The notes beneath the pieces were generated by a model. It was not told the DNA's origin. It saw only the letters and a program-made list of their open reading frames with translations, and searched no databases. The translations under genes and the position numbers were made by a program. Below are positions 31,177 to 45,433 of a DNA stretch of 64,000 nucleotides, piece after piece (the stretch's first letter is position 1; each line of letters starts with the position of its first letter). Location of the stretch: positions 62,001-126,000 of the forward strand of contig NW_022985445.1 in assembly GCF_010093595.1 (NCBI RefSeq), read 5' to 3'. The stretch is from Mytilinidion resinicola. Taxonomy: Eukaryota; Ascomycota; Dothideomycetes; Mytilinidiales; Mytilinidiaceae.

Positions 31177-31586
31177 TATCACGATAGCGCTACACGCGAG
31201 AGGTCGAGGGCTTAAAGAGGAGCGTTGATTAGGTGCTATATACAATGCTACGTGGAGAATTAAGACGTTGTGTAAGGGACAGGAAGACGGGAGACGGGCC
31301 ACCGGATATAAGGGCGTGGCCGAGCGCGTGGCGTACGGCCTCTATGCCGTTTCGGCGCGTGGCACGCGTGTACGAGAGGTCCTTACCAGATCAGGTGATA
31401 GGAAAAGGGGGCAGCCGGTAGGTGGCTGGAGCGGGACAGGATAGGAAGCGGAAGCGAGACGGGAGCGGAGCAGGGCAGGCAGGGCAGGAGGCCGGCCAGC
31501 GGTAGTAGGCCGGTGCAGATTGCTAGAGTTATAGCAATCTGCGGCAGAATTTCGGTAGGTAGAGTATCACGGTCAATACTGTAACA
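31177..31586 (-). repeat. Gypsy 1 3' LTR
   Basis: 410 bp; + strand ends TATCACGATAGCGC...CTGTAACA. It has a GC-rich core between about 31250 and 31500 that contrasts with the AT-rich interior. Confidence 0.9.
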
Positions 31587-34500
31587 GTACCCCCCTTCTA
31601 AACCTAAGTCTCTTAGCGAGTAGAAGGCGCTGTTTATAATATATACAGCTATTTATCGGGAGTAGAGCCGTGAATTAAATCTTAATTAAGGTTTTAGGGT
31701 CTAGTAGAACAGGGCTTATTAAACGCAGGATTATAAGCTTTAGAGTGGCGGTAATAATAATTAGCCGCAGCAGTAGTATCCTTTAGGTTGTTAATAGGTT
31801 GCCAGGATAGGTTATTATATCCAGTCTATTAGACTAAGTACTTATATTGCTTTTAGCGCCGGTTTAGGCGTATACCTTTAATATAGTTAATATACTATTT
31901 AGTCTTTTTTTTAACTTAAATAGGTTTAGGTAAAAGCAACTCCTAGCCAGGCAGGTAGTTAGCTTACGGAGCGGCAGGACAGAGTAATAAAATATAGAAG
32001 ACAGGATATATCTTTATAGATTTAGGTAGGCCTAGTTAATAGGCGTACGGAAAGATAATCTATATAATTGGGAACTTCCCTAAGTTCTTCTAATTAAGCT
32101 TCTTAGCGGGTTAATTTATATAGATATTCCGTGCATTTAACTAGACTTTATTACCTACTTTATAGGCCGGTGCGCCTATATATTTTTAGTTAGCGTATTT
32201 TTCTTATATTGCTTAGGCCTAAGTTATCTCTTTGCGGATAAACTACTTAATATCTAATATCTTATTAACTATCTAATTAGTCTTAAGTGCTTGCAGTACT
32301 TAATAGGCAGGGCGCGGAGTTCCTAATAGCAGTTTAAAGCCTATTTTTAGGTGTTATCCTAAAATAGCAATAAATAGTATTACTATTATTAATTTAGATT
32401 AGGTATTATTTACCTTAAACTAAGCAGATAGCAGCTAGGTAACCTAGTTATCTTGCTTATAGTTTATATAGGCGCGGAGGACTTATTCTAGTATTAAATT
32501 AGCCTTCTCTATTTAGCTATTAGTTTCCGGGTAAAAGGCCGATAATAATTAGGCTTTAATATGTAGTTGCTTATAGAGTTTATTCTAAAATACGGAGATA
32601 AACTGTAATCCTTAATTAGATATATATATATTAGGCAATCCGTAATATACCTAAATATATTAGTAGAATAGGTTGGCTGTAGCTTTAGCCGTGATTATTC
32701 TACAGGGAATTATATATTAGTACTTACTTAGGCGGTCTACTATAACTATAATATTAGTACAGCCTTTAGATTTAGGTAGTTTAATAATAAAGTTAATAGA
32801 AATATCTTACTAGCAATACTGCAGGACGGGCAGGGGTTTTAGGAAGCTATTATACTTCTTTTTTAAAGCCTTTATACGGCAACAGGTGTAATAGTATACT
32901 ATAAATCGGCGGATTATTTTAAATATATGCGGCCAGTAGTATTTTCTTTAGAGGATTTCTAGAGTCTTTCTATATCTAGAGTAGCCGCTAACGGGGGAAT
33001 TATACATGTAATAAAGCAGTTTAATCTTTAGTTTATTATTATTAGGAATTGCTATTTAGTTGCGGAAGTAGAGCTTACTATTTCGCTCTTTATATTTACT
33101 TAGGGTAATCTTCTTAAAGCGGCGTACTCTAGAGCGTAATATCTCTAGAACTTCCTAGATAAACTTATTATTTAGGTATTTATCCTTAATAATCTCCTAA
33201 ATTATTCGGTTAGTTTCTGTTAGATTTAACTATATAAACAGGTCGGGATAGAGCAGTATTTAATTTTAGGCTGCTCGAGCTTTTTCTTGCGCAGGCGCAT
33301 CTTGCGTACAACGCGTTAAGGCGTTAGGCTTCTTACTATACTTGCTAGGTCGGTAGGTAATTAAGAAGTTAAATCGGGACAGGTATTTAGACTAATAAGC
33401 CTGTCGGTGGCTTAACTACTTTATAGTTGTAAAGTACTGCAAGTTTTTATAGTTGCTAAAAACCTAAATTAGGAATACTACGCCTTCTAGTTTAGGCCGC
33501 CACTATTTAAAGCATTAGATAATTGCTAGGAGTTCCTTATTATAGATTTTATAGTTATATTTAGTAGGACTTAATTATTTTAAGAAGTAGGCTATAGGTT
33601 AGAGTATTCCTTATTTATCTATTTATAAGAGCACTCCAGCGTTTATATAGTCGGATAAATCGGCCTTAATAATAATCGGCAGTTCGGGGTTAAAATAATA
33701 GAGAATTAGGGCGGTAGTAAACGCTGTTTTAAGTCGTTTAAATACTGTATAGCAGGACTTATTAAACCGGAACAGAACGTCCTTCTTTATAAGTGCAATT
33801 AGGGGAGCGGCCAGGCCAGAGAAATTGTTGATAAATTATCGGTAGAAGTTTATAAATCTAATAAAGGCTTGTACGTCCTTAATATTATAGGGGACTTCCT
33901 AGTTATAGATATTCTTAATCTTATTCGGGTCTATACTAATTCCGCCGGTTAATATTATATACCCTAGGTAGGTAACCTTATCCTAATAGAATTTACACTT
34001 ATTAATATCTAGTTATAGGCCGGCAGCTTCTATTGCTTCTAGGACTAGCTTTATATAACGCTAGTAGTCTTTAAAGTTTTTACTGTATATTAGAATATTA
34101 TTAATATATGCGGTATAGAATACGTCTAGGTATAGGCGGAGCACATTATTTATATAGTATTAGAACATGCTAGAAGCATTAGCTAATCTAAATAGTATTA
34201 CCAGGTATTTAAACAGGCCGTATCGCGTCCGGAAAGCAGTTAGCTATTCATCTCTTTTCGCGATTTATAAGCAATTAAATACAGAAACAATATTAAGCTT
34301 TATATAGTATTTCGCCTTACTTAATTATGCTAGGGTTTTCTAAATTAAGGGGATTAGGTATCGGTTCTTAATAGTTACAGTATTTAGCGCGCAGTAGTTA
34401 ACACAGAATTATAGGCCTCCTCCGGGCTTCTTAATAAAGATAACCGGAGAGGCGACAGGTAATAAACTAGCACGGATAAATCCTTTCGCGAGGTTATTAT

Positions 34501-36736
34501 TAAGGTACTTCCTTAGCACCTTTAATTTATTTTATAATATTCCGTACAACAGGCTAAATCCGTGCAGTTTACTATTTTTAAGCATAATCTTATAATTATA
34601 TATTCAGTATTTAGGTAACTTATTAGCTTCCTATTAGGAAAAGGTCTTTAGCAAATAGTAATATTATACTAGAACTTTTATAGCTAGGTTAGTTTAGGTC
34701 TTTAGAGCTAAGGCCTTATTAATATTAGTAATAGTAATAGCAAAGATTTTATAATCGGGTTGTTAGGCTAATTAGGTTATAGACGCCGCGTTTAGTATAT
34801 AGATATCTATCCGGGTATTAGGTTTAAATTTAGAATTAGATTTAGTTTCGGGTTTAGTTTCTAGCTTAGGTTTAGGGTCGGGCATATTTATCTAGTATAC
34901 TATTTTAGGAAGCTAGTAATTATATTAGTGTTGTATAGACAGGCTTAATTACTGCAAGTAAGAGTATTAGGTTAGAAGTGTTAGGCACTGCTTAATAAGG
35001 GGCGCTTTAGGAAGCTATTCTATATAAGTTTTTATTGCAGAGGTTTAGGAGTTGCGCAGGCATTGCGCCTGGTATTAGGATAATTAAAACAACAGTTATT
35101 AGTTATTATAGTTAAATCTAATATAGTGCTTATATAGCCAGGGCTATCCTAGTAGCAGCTTATATTTGCCGAGTTCTAGTATATAGAGATAGATCTATTT
35201 TATATAGTTTAGGTAGCGGAGGGTTACTTACGCAGAGTGCGTAATCTATTCTTTTTTAAGCGTTTTTCCATTAAATCTAGTTAGGCGTAAAATGTAAAAA
35301 AGCAGGTCGAGGCAGAAGTTCTATGCGCGCGCCAGATTCCTGTAAATATAACCTATACCTATAGCTCTACTATTAATTAGAGCTATAGTATTTATATAGG
35401 TAGGGCCTTATTATATAGAAACAGGGATAAGAATCTATTATTTCCAGGAGTTAGGTTTAGGTTCTTTAAACAGGTTTATAGAAATCCGGGGTTAGAATAG
35501 TCCCGGGGGGCAACTTAGCCCTAGGACAGGGCTTTTAACAACTTTTTTATACAGGATAAGCAGCTACCTTTAGATTAATTAAAGCTAGAGGATAAAGCAG
35601 TAGATATAGAAAAATAGCGGGCAGATAAAAATTAGGTAGAATTAGTTAATTGCGTATATATGCGCGGTTAGGGGCTTAAAGGCTTATCTACGCTAGATAA
35701 TTAGACTTAGGGTAAGGGAACAGAGTAATTACAGGAGATATAGCTATACTTTCCGTATTTAAAGCAGAGGCCCTTTTAACAATATTTATCTCGTTCGGCT
35801 GAGCCGGCTAGAGTATATTTAGATGTATTAATTTCTATTATATCTAGGTTCTTTTATAATAGAGGGGAATATTAAAAGGGTTAGCCGGGCAGGAATTATA
35901 GATTATTATTATACTTTGCGATTAAGTTAGTATAGTTATTTAGATTGTCCGGGGTAGTAGCGCTAACTATTGCACAGTAGAGTTTATTAGAGAGGGAGTA
36001 TCGGAGCTAAGTTATTAGGCCAGCTTTATTTAGATCTATATTAGCGGCAAGTTGTTGGAATTTAGTAAAGTATAATATAAAGGCACGCCTTCCTTACTTT
36101 AGTATATAGAGTTAATTTAAGGATATAAGTTTCTAGTTTAGATTGCCGTATATAGCCTGCAGGAATTAGATAAGTTAATTAATAGTGCAGATATTTTAGT
36201 CTATTAAGGGGTTAATAAGTGTTAATAGGTTAGATTCTAATTAAAAGTAAGCGTATAGCAGGCAAGTATATTTAGTTAGGTATTAATTAGCATTTCCTTC
36301 CAGTTTATACTATAGTTGTCGGACAAAGATTAGGAGTTCTTTTTAACTCCCCTTAAATATTAGAGGGTTAATTAGACGTTCAGTCTTTAGGGTTAGCAGG
36401 GCGGCAGCTATTAGAAAGGAGTCTATTAAAGTTGGCGGAGTAACTTTAATAGTTAGGGTCTGTATATAGTTTATATTATTAGCAGGTATTAAGCTATTAT
36501 TTAATTTATAAACAGAAGGCCCTGCAAATTATTAGTCGGGCGCTAGTAGTAGAGTAGAGGTAGATTTAGACTAAATTGCGGCTACTTCCTCCCGCAGAGC
36601 AGCAATTTCCTATTTCTGGGCGGACAGAACTTCTATTACAGCAGCCTGCTATTCCTTTATAGAGCTAATAAGCTCTAGAAGTATTATAGTTAGGTTGGCA
36701 GGGGTGTTTATAGTAGTAAAAGTAGATATAATATAA

Positions 36737-37146
36737 TATTATAATAGCGCTACACGCAAAAGGTTAAGGGCTTAAAGAGAAGCGTTAATTAGGTGCTATA
36801 TATAATGCTACGTGGAGAATTAAGACGTTGTGTAAGGGATAGGAAGACGGGAGACAGGCCACCAGATATAAGGGCGTGGCCGAGCGCGTGGCGTACGGCC
36901 TCTATACCGTTTCGGCGCGTGGCACGCGTGTACGCAAGGTTCTTACCAGATTAGGTAATAGGAAAAAAGGGCAGCCGGTAGGTGGCTGGAGCGGGACAGA
37001 ATAGGAAGCGGAAGCGAGACGGGAGCGGAGCAGGGCAGGCAGGGCAGGAGGCCGGCCAGCGGTAGTAGGCCGGTGCAGATTGCTGGAGTTGTAGCAATCT
37101 GCGGCAGAATTTCGGTAGGTAGGGTGTTGCGGTCGATACTGTAACA
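36737..37146 (-). repeat. Gypsy 1 5' LTR
   Basis: 410 bp, the same length as the 3' copy and the solo copy at 45434. GC-rich core retained; outer edges carry C-to-T/G-to-A changes. Confidence 0.9.
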
Positions 37147-40100
37147 GATCTAAGGATTATTACGCTATAGTTTAAGCTTATATATAATATAAAGGCGAAG
37201 TATAGTATTATAAATAATAACTTCTATAACTTTAATAAAACCGGCTTCTATATAGGTATTATCTTAATAGGAGTAGTTATTACAGGCTCTAAAAGATAGA
37301 ATTAACTAAAAGCTATATAACTAGGCGATCGCGAGTAGGCTACTATAATTAAGGCTATTAATACTTATAGGTAGGCAATCCCGCCGTTTATTATCCTTAC
37401 GGGCAAATACTACCTTTCTATATAGTATAAAGGCAGTAATATACTATTAAACTAGGCTATAGCAGTAAGTAATAACAGCTAGACGATAAATAAGCTTAGT
37501 ATTATATGGCTGCAACATTTTAATATATATATAAAGGACCGCACCGTAGGCGTATATTGCTTACTTATTTTAGACGGTTATAAAAGCCATAACTCGCTTA
37601 AATTTAAAGAGCTTTACAAGGAAAATAATATTATCACACTATATATACCGCCGCACGCCTTATATCTATTGCAGCCGCTTAATATAGGCTGTTTTACGCT
37701 GTTAAAAAAAGCGTATAGTCGCTAAATTAAGGATTTAGCGCGCAACTATATTAACTATATTACAAAGCTTAAGTTCTTACTAGCTTTTAAAGCAGTATTT
37801 AATAACTTATTTATAAAGAGTAATATTTATATAAGCTTTTAAGGCGCCGGCTTTATACCGCTTAATCTAGAGGCAGTACTTTTAAAGCTTAATATTATAC
37901 TTTATACACCGTCGCCTCCTACTGTAAAGGCTTAATAGGAATTAAAAACACTAAGTAATACTTTTAAGCTAGGCTTTTAGTTAGCTTTAATTTATAATCG
38001 CATTTAAATATATTAATATAGCTCTTCTACTACAATTTTTAAGTCGCTTAATTCGCTTATTAGAGGCGCTAAAATGCAGATATATAGGGCTATATTATTG
38101 CGTAATTAGGTTACAAGCCTTTAAAAGGCAAATAAGGCCGCTATAAAGCGTAGAAAGCGTAAAAAAAAGCGAATTTAGAGGTAAGAAGTTCTAATAAAGG
38201 TATAGGGCTCTAATATAATCGCTTAAAAGGAAGCTAATAAACAAATTAAGGGGGAAATGCGTTAAAATAGAAGGCGCCCGGGTGGAAGTGCACGGCAGCA
38301 GGCGCGCTGCAGGCGCTGCGGTAAGACAGGATATAACTCTCGTACGTGTTAAAAAGATAAGGAAATTATTATAGATTAGACTGCAGGTCGTATTAAGTTA
38401 ATATCTATTAGCGTTGTAGAGCAATTTATATTTAATATTGCAATTTGCTTATAAAATAGGCTACTTACTTAGGTAGGCCGCTTGCTTATAGAGTACGTTA
38501 TTAGATTAAATACTAATAGTTTAAGTTTAATTTAAGGTTATTATAGTAATTAAGGGAAGCAAATAGCTCTAATTAAAGATTAAGAAGAACTTCCTTAGAA
38601 ATAATATTGCTCTACCGAGGTTTTAGCCTGCTAATACTTTAAACACCTAACCTAAAAAGGCAACTAATAATGCTATATTATCTTCGACTACTGCCAGGAT
38701 AAGGGTATTTTTTGCCACCTCGAAGTTTGCATTTAGTATATTAGCAAATAACAAGTATAATAACTATTTTAGGCTCGATAATTATGCAGATATATATATC
38801 TATAATAACCTGTTAAGATTCTCTAGGTATAAGCTAATATAAAATAAAATTATATAATTTAGTAATACAGATGCGCATATTAAGGGAATAGAAGATGTTA
38901 TAATCTATATTAACACTCCGTTAGGTCCTAGTTTTATTAAGCTTAATAACGTTGTATATATACTAAGCTTCTACTAAAACCTTATAAATATAGACTTTTT
39001 AAAAAAGCAAGGGCTTTTTTTTAATACAAGGATATATTAGATAAAGTATTTAGATAAATTAAACGTATTTAAAGCAACTAAACACAGCGTATTCCGGGTT
39101 ATTAAACTATATATTTAGGATTCTATTGTTAAAGCTAAATCGTATACTAAAGTAGTATAAGCTTTTGCTATAGTAAGGAGGTTAAAAATACCTTAGACTG
39201 CTATAGCATTAATAGACGTCTAGTATACTAGACTAGAGTATATTAGGAAAAAAGCTCTAGAGCAAATACTGTACGCAGTTAAAGAAGTAGCACTTAGTAC
39301 TTGCAACTTTTAACGGACCTTAAAGCTATATCCCGAATATTAGCTTATATAAGTATATTAATAAATTTCACGCGTTTTAATATAGAGAGGAGCCTACCTA
39401 TTTAAAAAGGTCTACCTAGATTTTATCTATATAGAAAAGGTATTTAATCTTAATATATAGGTTATATATTTCTACTATAACTATTTAGTATACTATATTT
39501 CCTTTAATCTTCTATATAAAACGTAAAAAGAACTAGTTACAGTAATATAAGAGTTTCTTACTATTATAAACAATAACTAGGGCTTTACTATATAATATAT
39601 CTATTCGGATAGCAAGAAGAGACTAAGCTAGCGGTAGAAGGATCTTGTAATTATAAAAGGAATTACCTTTAATCTATTTCTACCTAATACTCTAGATTAA
39701 AATAGCCTTGTAGAATATTCTAGAAGGGTAATAATAACTATAGCTCGCAAGCTCCGTATATAAAGTAGACTACCTTATAAGCTCTGGCTATATATAGTAG
39801 CTTACGCTACTTATTTTCTAAATTATACCCCTATACAATAAAAGCAATAGTAAACACCTTTTAAAATAGTATATAGCTATAAGCTAAATTTCTCGTATAT
39901 TAAAATTATCGGATCCCTTACATATATCTTAATTAAGCATAAAAGAAACCGTTCTATAAGGGCAAAGCTGCAGGATAAAGCAATTAAGAAATAGCTTATT
40001 AGACTAAACGCAACTAATATCTATAAAGTTTAGATTCTGCATCTAGATTAGGTTATTATATCTCGGGATATATAAATAGATAAGAAAGTTATATTCGACC

Positions 40101-42234
40101 CGTAGCTCTCTATAAGCCTCCCTAAAACCGGATAAGCACTTTTAATTAGTATTAATAAAGTTAATCTAGATAATATAAATACGGAACTTTAACTAACGGA
40201 AAATATAAGCGTTCTTAATCCTAATTTAGTTTAATATAAGGTTCTATTAGCGTTTCTGCTATTTCCGCAACTTCTATTAGTATAAATAGTAATAGAAATA
40301 CAGAGTTAAACAGACAGGCTTTATATATAGCTATATCCTACTCTAATATTACTTAGATCTAGATAACTAAGTATAATACCGCAAGACTTTTCCTGTGCTA
40401 CGGTAACTTAGTATACAGCAAATTCGGCTTAGTTACTTACTGCACGCTAGGTGTAAAAGAAGGTATAGTAATAGGTATATACCTTGCAACTAGAACATGC
40501 TAAACTAGGTTAATAAATAGTCTATATATTTGCATCGGCGCGGACTCTAAGAACTTATTAAAAGGACTTAATACTACTACCGGAATTCTGGTATTAGCTA
40601 AAGCGTTATCTAGAAAGGGACGGCTTTAAGTAAGCCACAGATGCTAAGATTAAGTTACTTAAAAATAAGCATACTTTTAAACTTATTAATTACCCGGAGT
40701 ATAAGTAAGTGCTACTGCTTAAATAGGTTTTTATATATAAATTTAATACTGCTGGCTACCTTATTTATTATAAAGCTTAAATATGCGTAAAAGGCGATTT
40801 TTAATATAATATCTCTAATAATATCTATATAGCTATAGGGGCGTATTAGAGCTTTTATATTTTTATAGTACTTATCTATGCGTTCGGGCTTCTATATTAT
40901 TAAATTAACTTTAAGAACGCCTTTATTAACGCTAATATAGATAATAAGATCTATACTACCTGTCTACTAGGATATAGAACGCTAGGAAAGGTTTAGAAAT
41001 TGCTTAAAGCGCTCTACGGCCTGCGAAAGTTACTAAAGCTATAGTTTAATAAACTTATATTATTCCTTAACAGTCTGGGATTTAAATATTACCTAGATAA
41101 ACTATGCATTCTTATTAACAACAAGACAAGCCTTATTCTATTTCTTTACGTAGATAATTTCCTTATTATTTTAGAATAAAAACGCGTCCACTATATTAAG
41201 CAATTTAAGTTAGCAGTAAATAGCAAGTACGGGATTAAGGATTTAAGCGAAGCAATCTCTTTTCTTAATATTAGGATCCTGCAAAACGCAATAGATAAAA
41301 AGCTTTAGATCTATTAGAATAGATATATTAATAAAATCTGCACTAAATATAGGTTAGATAAGTTATAGAAAATAGTTTATACACCTCTTACTTTATTATA
41401 TTATTCCTAACCTTTTAAAGAATAGGCTACTATACAGTAAGTTATAGAAATATAGGAAAAAGTAGGTTTAATATTATACGCAGCAGTAGTATTAAAACTA
41501 GATATCTTGTTTACAGCCAGCTAGTTAAGTTAGTTTGCAATAAACCCTTTACTAGAGCACTTGCGATGCGCAAATTAAGTTCTTTTATATCTCTAGACTA
41601 TAAAGTACTATACTATCGAGTTCTCGGGCTCTATAAATTCTACAGCAGTAGAAACAGGCGATAATAAAGTGCTGCAGCTATTAAGCAACGCATCGTTCGC
41701 GGATAATCTAGAGACTTAAAAATCTATATAAGGTTACCTTATAAAGCTGTTTAATAGACCAATTATATAGCAGTCCTCTAAATAGAAAACTGTTATAATA
41801 TTTATAACTAAAGCAGAGCTTTTATTGCTATTATATACGGTAAGGGAGATAATAGGTTTATATAGGCTATTTATATAGGTATAGTTTAATCTAGAATAAT
41901 AACCTTGCATTCTCTATAATAATTAGTAGATAGTAGGCCTAATCTAAAAAAAGAGGCTATAGTTAACCTTAAAACTAAAATATATTAATATCTATAGCTT
42001 ATAGCTAAGGCAGATCTATTAAAGTAGCAAAGTTATAGTCTAGTAGGTTCTAACTATAAGTATACCTTCGGATGGCTTTATAAAGCCCCTCTTAATAAAG
42101 AAACACGTATACTTTATACGCTAACTAGGCCTAGTTAATATCTTATCGCGGATTAATCTAGAATACGTATTAGAAAAGGATAGTCTATAAGATATTTAGA
42201 CCTTATCTAAAATAGAGTAAAATCTAGAGAAGTA

Positions 42235-42428
42235 TATTATAGACTAAGGTATTAGCTATAAAAGCCTAAGGTAAAAACTGTATTAATAAGCTTGCTATTA
42301 AAGCTATATAGAACGTCGGGCGGGGTAACCCGACCGAAAAAAGACACTATATATATATAATTAATTATACTCTACTGCTTAATATTATTTCCAATCCTGC
42401 TTTATCCTATATATACCTAAGTATAATA
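42235..42428 (+). repeat. Copia 3' LTR (heavily RIPped)
   Basis: Aligns end to end with the 5' LTR (194 bp). The differences noticed are mostly C-to-T or G-to-A in this copy, for example TGTCGCAG read here as TATTATAG. A conserved core (GAACGTCGGGCGGGGTAACC) is unchanged. Confidence 0.9.
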
Positions 42429-42994
42429 TCGTACTATACCACGTAACTACAGTCGGTTAATAGAAGTCTGTATATATAGCTTTATAAGTAGGAAAATTAA
42501 AGTTTAACCCTGTTGCTCTCTAATATAAAAAAGGTGTTTCCTTAAAGTTCTATATTAAATTTCTTAGTGTTTATAATATATATACGCCTCCTAGAGCCTA
42601 ATACTTTATCTACCAGCTCTTTACTTTCTATACAGCCTTTAAATATTTTAGTATACTCTAAATTAGGTTCTAGATTAGTAAATTTAGTATTTTTAACTAT
42701 ACCTCCTTTAATACAGCTTTTAGAATATCCTAGTCCTCTTCTAAGTTTCCTATTATAGTTAGCTTTAGGTAGAGCTTATAGACTATTTTTTTAAGAGCCT
42801 ACTATATATACTTAATAGGGTTAAAACCCGGTAAATAAGGCGGCTATTTAAGTAGGGAAATAGTAATTACACACCCCCCTTTTAGTTGTCGTACACCCCT
42901 TTTTTAGTAAACGCATACCCTCTTCCCCCCTGTCGTTTCACCACCTTCTGATTGGCTCGGAGCACTGCGCCGGAGCTCCGGGCATTCACCTATA

Positions 42995-43200
42995 CATCAC
43001 GTGATGCTATACGCGAGGCCGTGAGGCTATACGAATCGGCGTGCAGCCTTGCCGATTTGTATAGCCTTACGTACGAGCTCACGTACGAGCTTACATACGA
43101 GCTCACGTATAAGCTCACGTATAAGCTCACGTACAAGCTCTGTACAAGCTCACGTAGTATAAGTATAAGTATAAGTATAGAATAGAATTTCTATTCTAGA
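42995..43200. repeat. Palindromic repeats inside foldback element copy 2
   Basis: A stem-loop GCTATACGAATCGGC...GCCGATTTGTATAGC lies near 43027-43066. It is followed by repeated ACGTACGAGCTC/ACGTATAAGCTC units up to ~43150 and a TATAAG microsatellite. These units match those of copy 1. Confidence 0.75.
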
Positions 43201-43489
43201 AGTGCCTACGTGCCTACAAGCATGCTAAACCTGTCAAAACCTCACCTTATTACGGCTCCTTTGCATTAAACCTAGCCCCCTCGCATCACCGCCTGCGCCT
43301 GCTCAATATCTCGATCAATTTCCGCCTCAATATCTTCATCATACGCCGCAAGCTGACGTAGGAGCTCCTCACGGCTGAGCTGAGGCTGAGGATGAGGCTG
43401 AGGAGCACTATCTTGCCTCCGAGCTTATGGCTTTTTCCGTGGTACCTTATCCTTTGCACTAGGCGGCCGGCCGCGCTTTTTAGCTGCAG

Positions 43490-43600
43490 GTGCAGCCGTA
43501 AGTGCAGCCGTAAGTGCAGCCGTAGGTGTTGCTGTATGCGCTGCCGTATGCGCTGCCGTATGCGCTGCTGTATGCGCTGCTATATGCGCTGCTGTATTGT
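43490..43600. repeat. Short tandem repeats in foldback element copy 2
   Basis: Units GTAAGTGCAGCC (three) are followed by about five copies of GTATGCGCTGC(C/T). Frames on both strands (43392-43649 +, 43425-43658 -) are by-products of this array. Confidence 0.75.
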
Positions 43601-43778
43601 AGAGGGAGAGGAAGAGGATGTAGTTAATTGTAACCAAGGCCGCATTTAGAGAGAGCATTCGGAATTAGTAAACAAGTTAAGCGAGCGAATCGGAAGCTCC
43701 GGCGCAGTGCTCCGAGCCAATCAGAAGGTGGTGAAACGACAGGGGGGAGAGGGGTGTGCGTTTACTAAAAAAGGGGTG

Positions 43779-44124
43779 TGTTACGGTAACCACCCGTGAC
43801 ACCTTACCTATTATAATTCGCCGATCACGTGTCTAGTCTAGCTCCTAGTCTAGATTATATCCTAGAACGTAGCCTAGATCACGTGACCTAGTCTAGGTCG
43901 TAGTCTAGGTTATAGACTAGATCACGTAGCGTCGTTACCTGATCTTACATGGAGCTCGCGAGCTTATGCCATACGCACGTTCCGCCGGCATATCTTCTTC
44001 GCCGGCGCTTTCGATTTCCTATTCCTTATACAATATCTTAATTCCCTACGTAGTAACGTGTTTAGCATCTAATTAAAGCTTCTTTCTAAGCTTTTAAACT
44101 CTTACTTATAGCACTATTATAATA
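43779..44124 (+). repeat. Gypsy 2 5' LTR
   Basis: 346 bp starting TGTTACGGTAACC. It contains tandem CTAGTCTAG/CACGTGA motifs. Less C-to-T change than the 3' copy. Confidence 0.9.
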
Positions 44125-45433
44125 TTATATTATATTAACCTTTACCTCTATAATAACCCCGAATAACCTAACTACTATACTTCTAAAGCTAGTTACCTTT
44201 ATAAAGGAACAGCTTACTATAGTATAATCCTTATTTATAAAAGCCCTATAAAACTAATAATTATCTTTTACTAAAGCCCTATAGCGCTAATAATCTGCCT
44301 TTATAAAAGAGATAGCAGTATTATAAAAGGAAATTTTAATAATCCGGTTCTAATCTGCCCTTCCTATACTACTTATACCTAACTAATAATCTACAGGGAA
44401 TACTATTTATAAATTAAATAATAGCTTAAAGCCTGTCGCTTCTATAAACTATACACGGACCCTAACTATTAAGGTTACGCCCCCTTTTTCCTCTAATACC
44501 TTTTTAACGCGTCCTAACGCATATACTATAAAATCTAACCGCCTACCTAACCCTTTAATATTTAATAGACGCTATAAGAACCTTTCTATTTTTATCTAGA
44601 AACTCTAGTATAAACTAGAATAGAATATAGACTAATACCCTACTAAATAAGCCCGGTTGCTCTATACCTATTTTTAACTTAAATATAACCTGTTAATATT
44701 AGTAGCTCCCTTAATAGATTAAAATATATATACTATTAAGCTACTTATCTAATTCCTATAGGCTATATACGGCAACCTAAATAAGAAACTTATAGCTCTA
44801 AGTAGGTTATATTTATTAAAATAAGGAAAGCGGAGTTTTATATTATACTTTGCTAAATTCTAACGCCTTGCGGCTAACACAGGTTTAAATAAAATTAGCC
44901 TAATAACCTAACTCCGGCATTCGCTCTCTAATAAACTCTGTCGAGCTATAGTTAGCGTTGCTATCCCGGACAACTTAAATAGCTACGCTAACCTTATTTT
45001 AGCATATAATAATAATCTTTAATTTCTTCTAACTAACCGCTCTTCCTAATATTAAGCCCCGATTTAGAAGAACCTAGATATAATAGAAATTAACGCATTT
45101 AATTATACCTTAGTTAGATCTGCTAAATAAGAAAAATACTACTAAAAGGGGCTTTACTATAAGTGCCGCAAGTATAGCTATATCTCCTGCAACTACTCTA
45201 TACCGCTGCTATAAGTTTAATCCTCTAGCCTAAATAGGCCTGTAAGCCCTTATATATATATATAAGCTATAAGTTCTTCTTAATTTTTACCCGTTCGCTG
45301 TTTATCTATATCTATAAACTTGTTCTCTAGCTCTAATTATTTTAGAAAAAAAAGCTAGTCCCGTATAAAAAAGCTATTAAAAGCCCGGTTCCAGGCTTAA
45401 GTTGCCCCCCGGGACTATTTTAACCCCGGATTT

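Larger units (their letters stand above)
31177..37146 (-). mobile_element. Ty3/gypsy LTR retrotransposon (minus strand)
   Basis: Length 5970 bp with 410-bp LTRs at both ends and target duplication GATCT (31172-31176 and 37147-37151) inside the Fot-like transposase. Coding remains run from right to left: a gag zinc-knuckle-like LCFKYGKYSYISCNY near 35.75 kb, reverse transcriptase with TAYINNILIY (the YxDD site, Asp altered) near 34.1 kb, and integrase-like sequence around 32.3-33.1 kb. The interior is saturated with TpA and stops. The element is a close relative of the gypsy element at 43779-57633, whose gag-pol segments align with it at several places. Confidence 0.9.
30674..38498 (+). mobile_element. 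Fot1/pogo-like DNA transposon 1, split by gypsy element
   Basis: Inverted repeats of about 40 bp (30674-30713 and 38459-38498) start ACGTACTCTATAAGCAAGCG, and TA lies on both outer sides. The transposase is on the + strand. An N-terminal helix-turn-helix/CENP-B-like part is at about 30.84-31.17 kb. After the gypsy insertion, a DDE_1 part runs from about 37.15 to 37.95 kb with LLILDGYKSHNSLKFKELY, IPPHALYLLQPLNIG and LKKAYSR. These motifs are characteristic of Fot/pogo transposases. Its own length is about 1.85 kb, normal for this family. Stops throughout show that it is inactive. It sits in the gag/protease interval of the copia element. Confidence 0.9.
29022..42428 (+). mobile_element. Ty1/copia LTR retrotransposon, split by nested insertions
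   Basis: Two 194-bp LTRs (29022-29215 and 42235-42428) bound the element. The first starts TGTCGCAG and ends TGCGACA. The target duplication TCGTA is at 29017-29021 and 42429-42433. Just inside the 5' LTR, GTTATGAGCCCGGTAGCTC is complementary to a Met-type tRNA anticodon region (GAGCTACCGGGCTCATAAC), as in copia elements primed by a tRNA fragment. Pol remains are on the + strand after the nested insert: a protease-like LDNYADIYI near 38.78 kb, a GAG-pre-integrase-like RLEYIRKKALEQ near 39.24 kb, reverse-transcriptase ALYGLRKLLK near 41.0 kb and LYVDNFLII near 41.15 kb, then RNase H-like sequence to 42.2 kb. All are riddled with TAG/TAA. The order protease-integrase-RT fits copia, not gypsy. 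The element is dead. Confidence 0.9.

Noticed and set aside
31233..31421. 62-codon frame repeated at 45599-45787 (minus)
   Set aside because: It lies inside gypsy 1 LTRs; conserved only because the LTR sequence is conserved.
42567..42758. 63-codon + strand frame rich in Leu/Ser
   Set aside because: It is the antisense of the Tc1/mariner transposase C-terminal region, opened by RIP-type changes.
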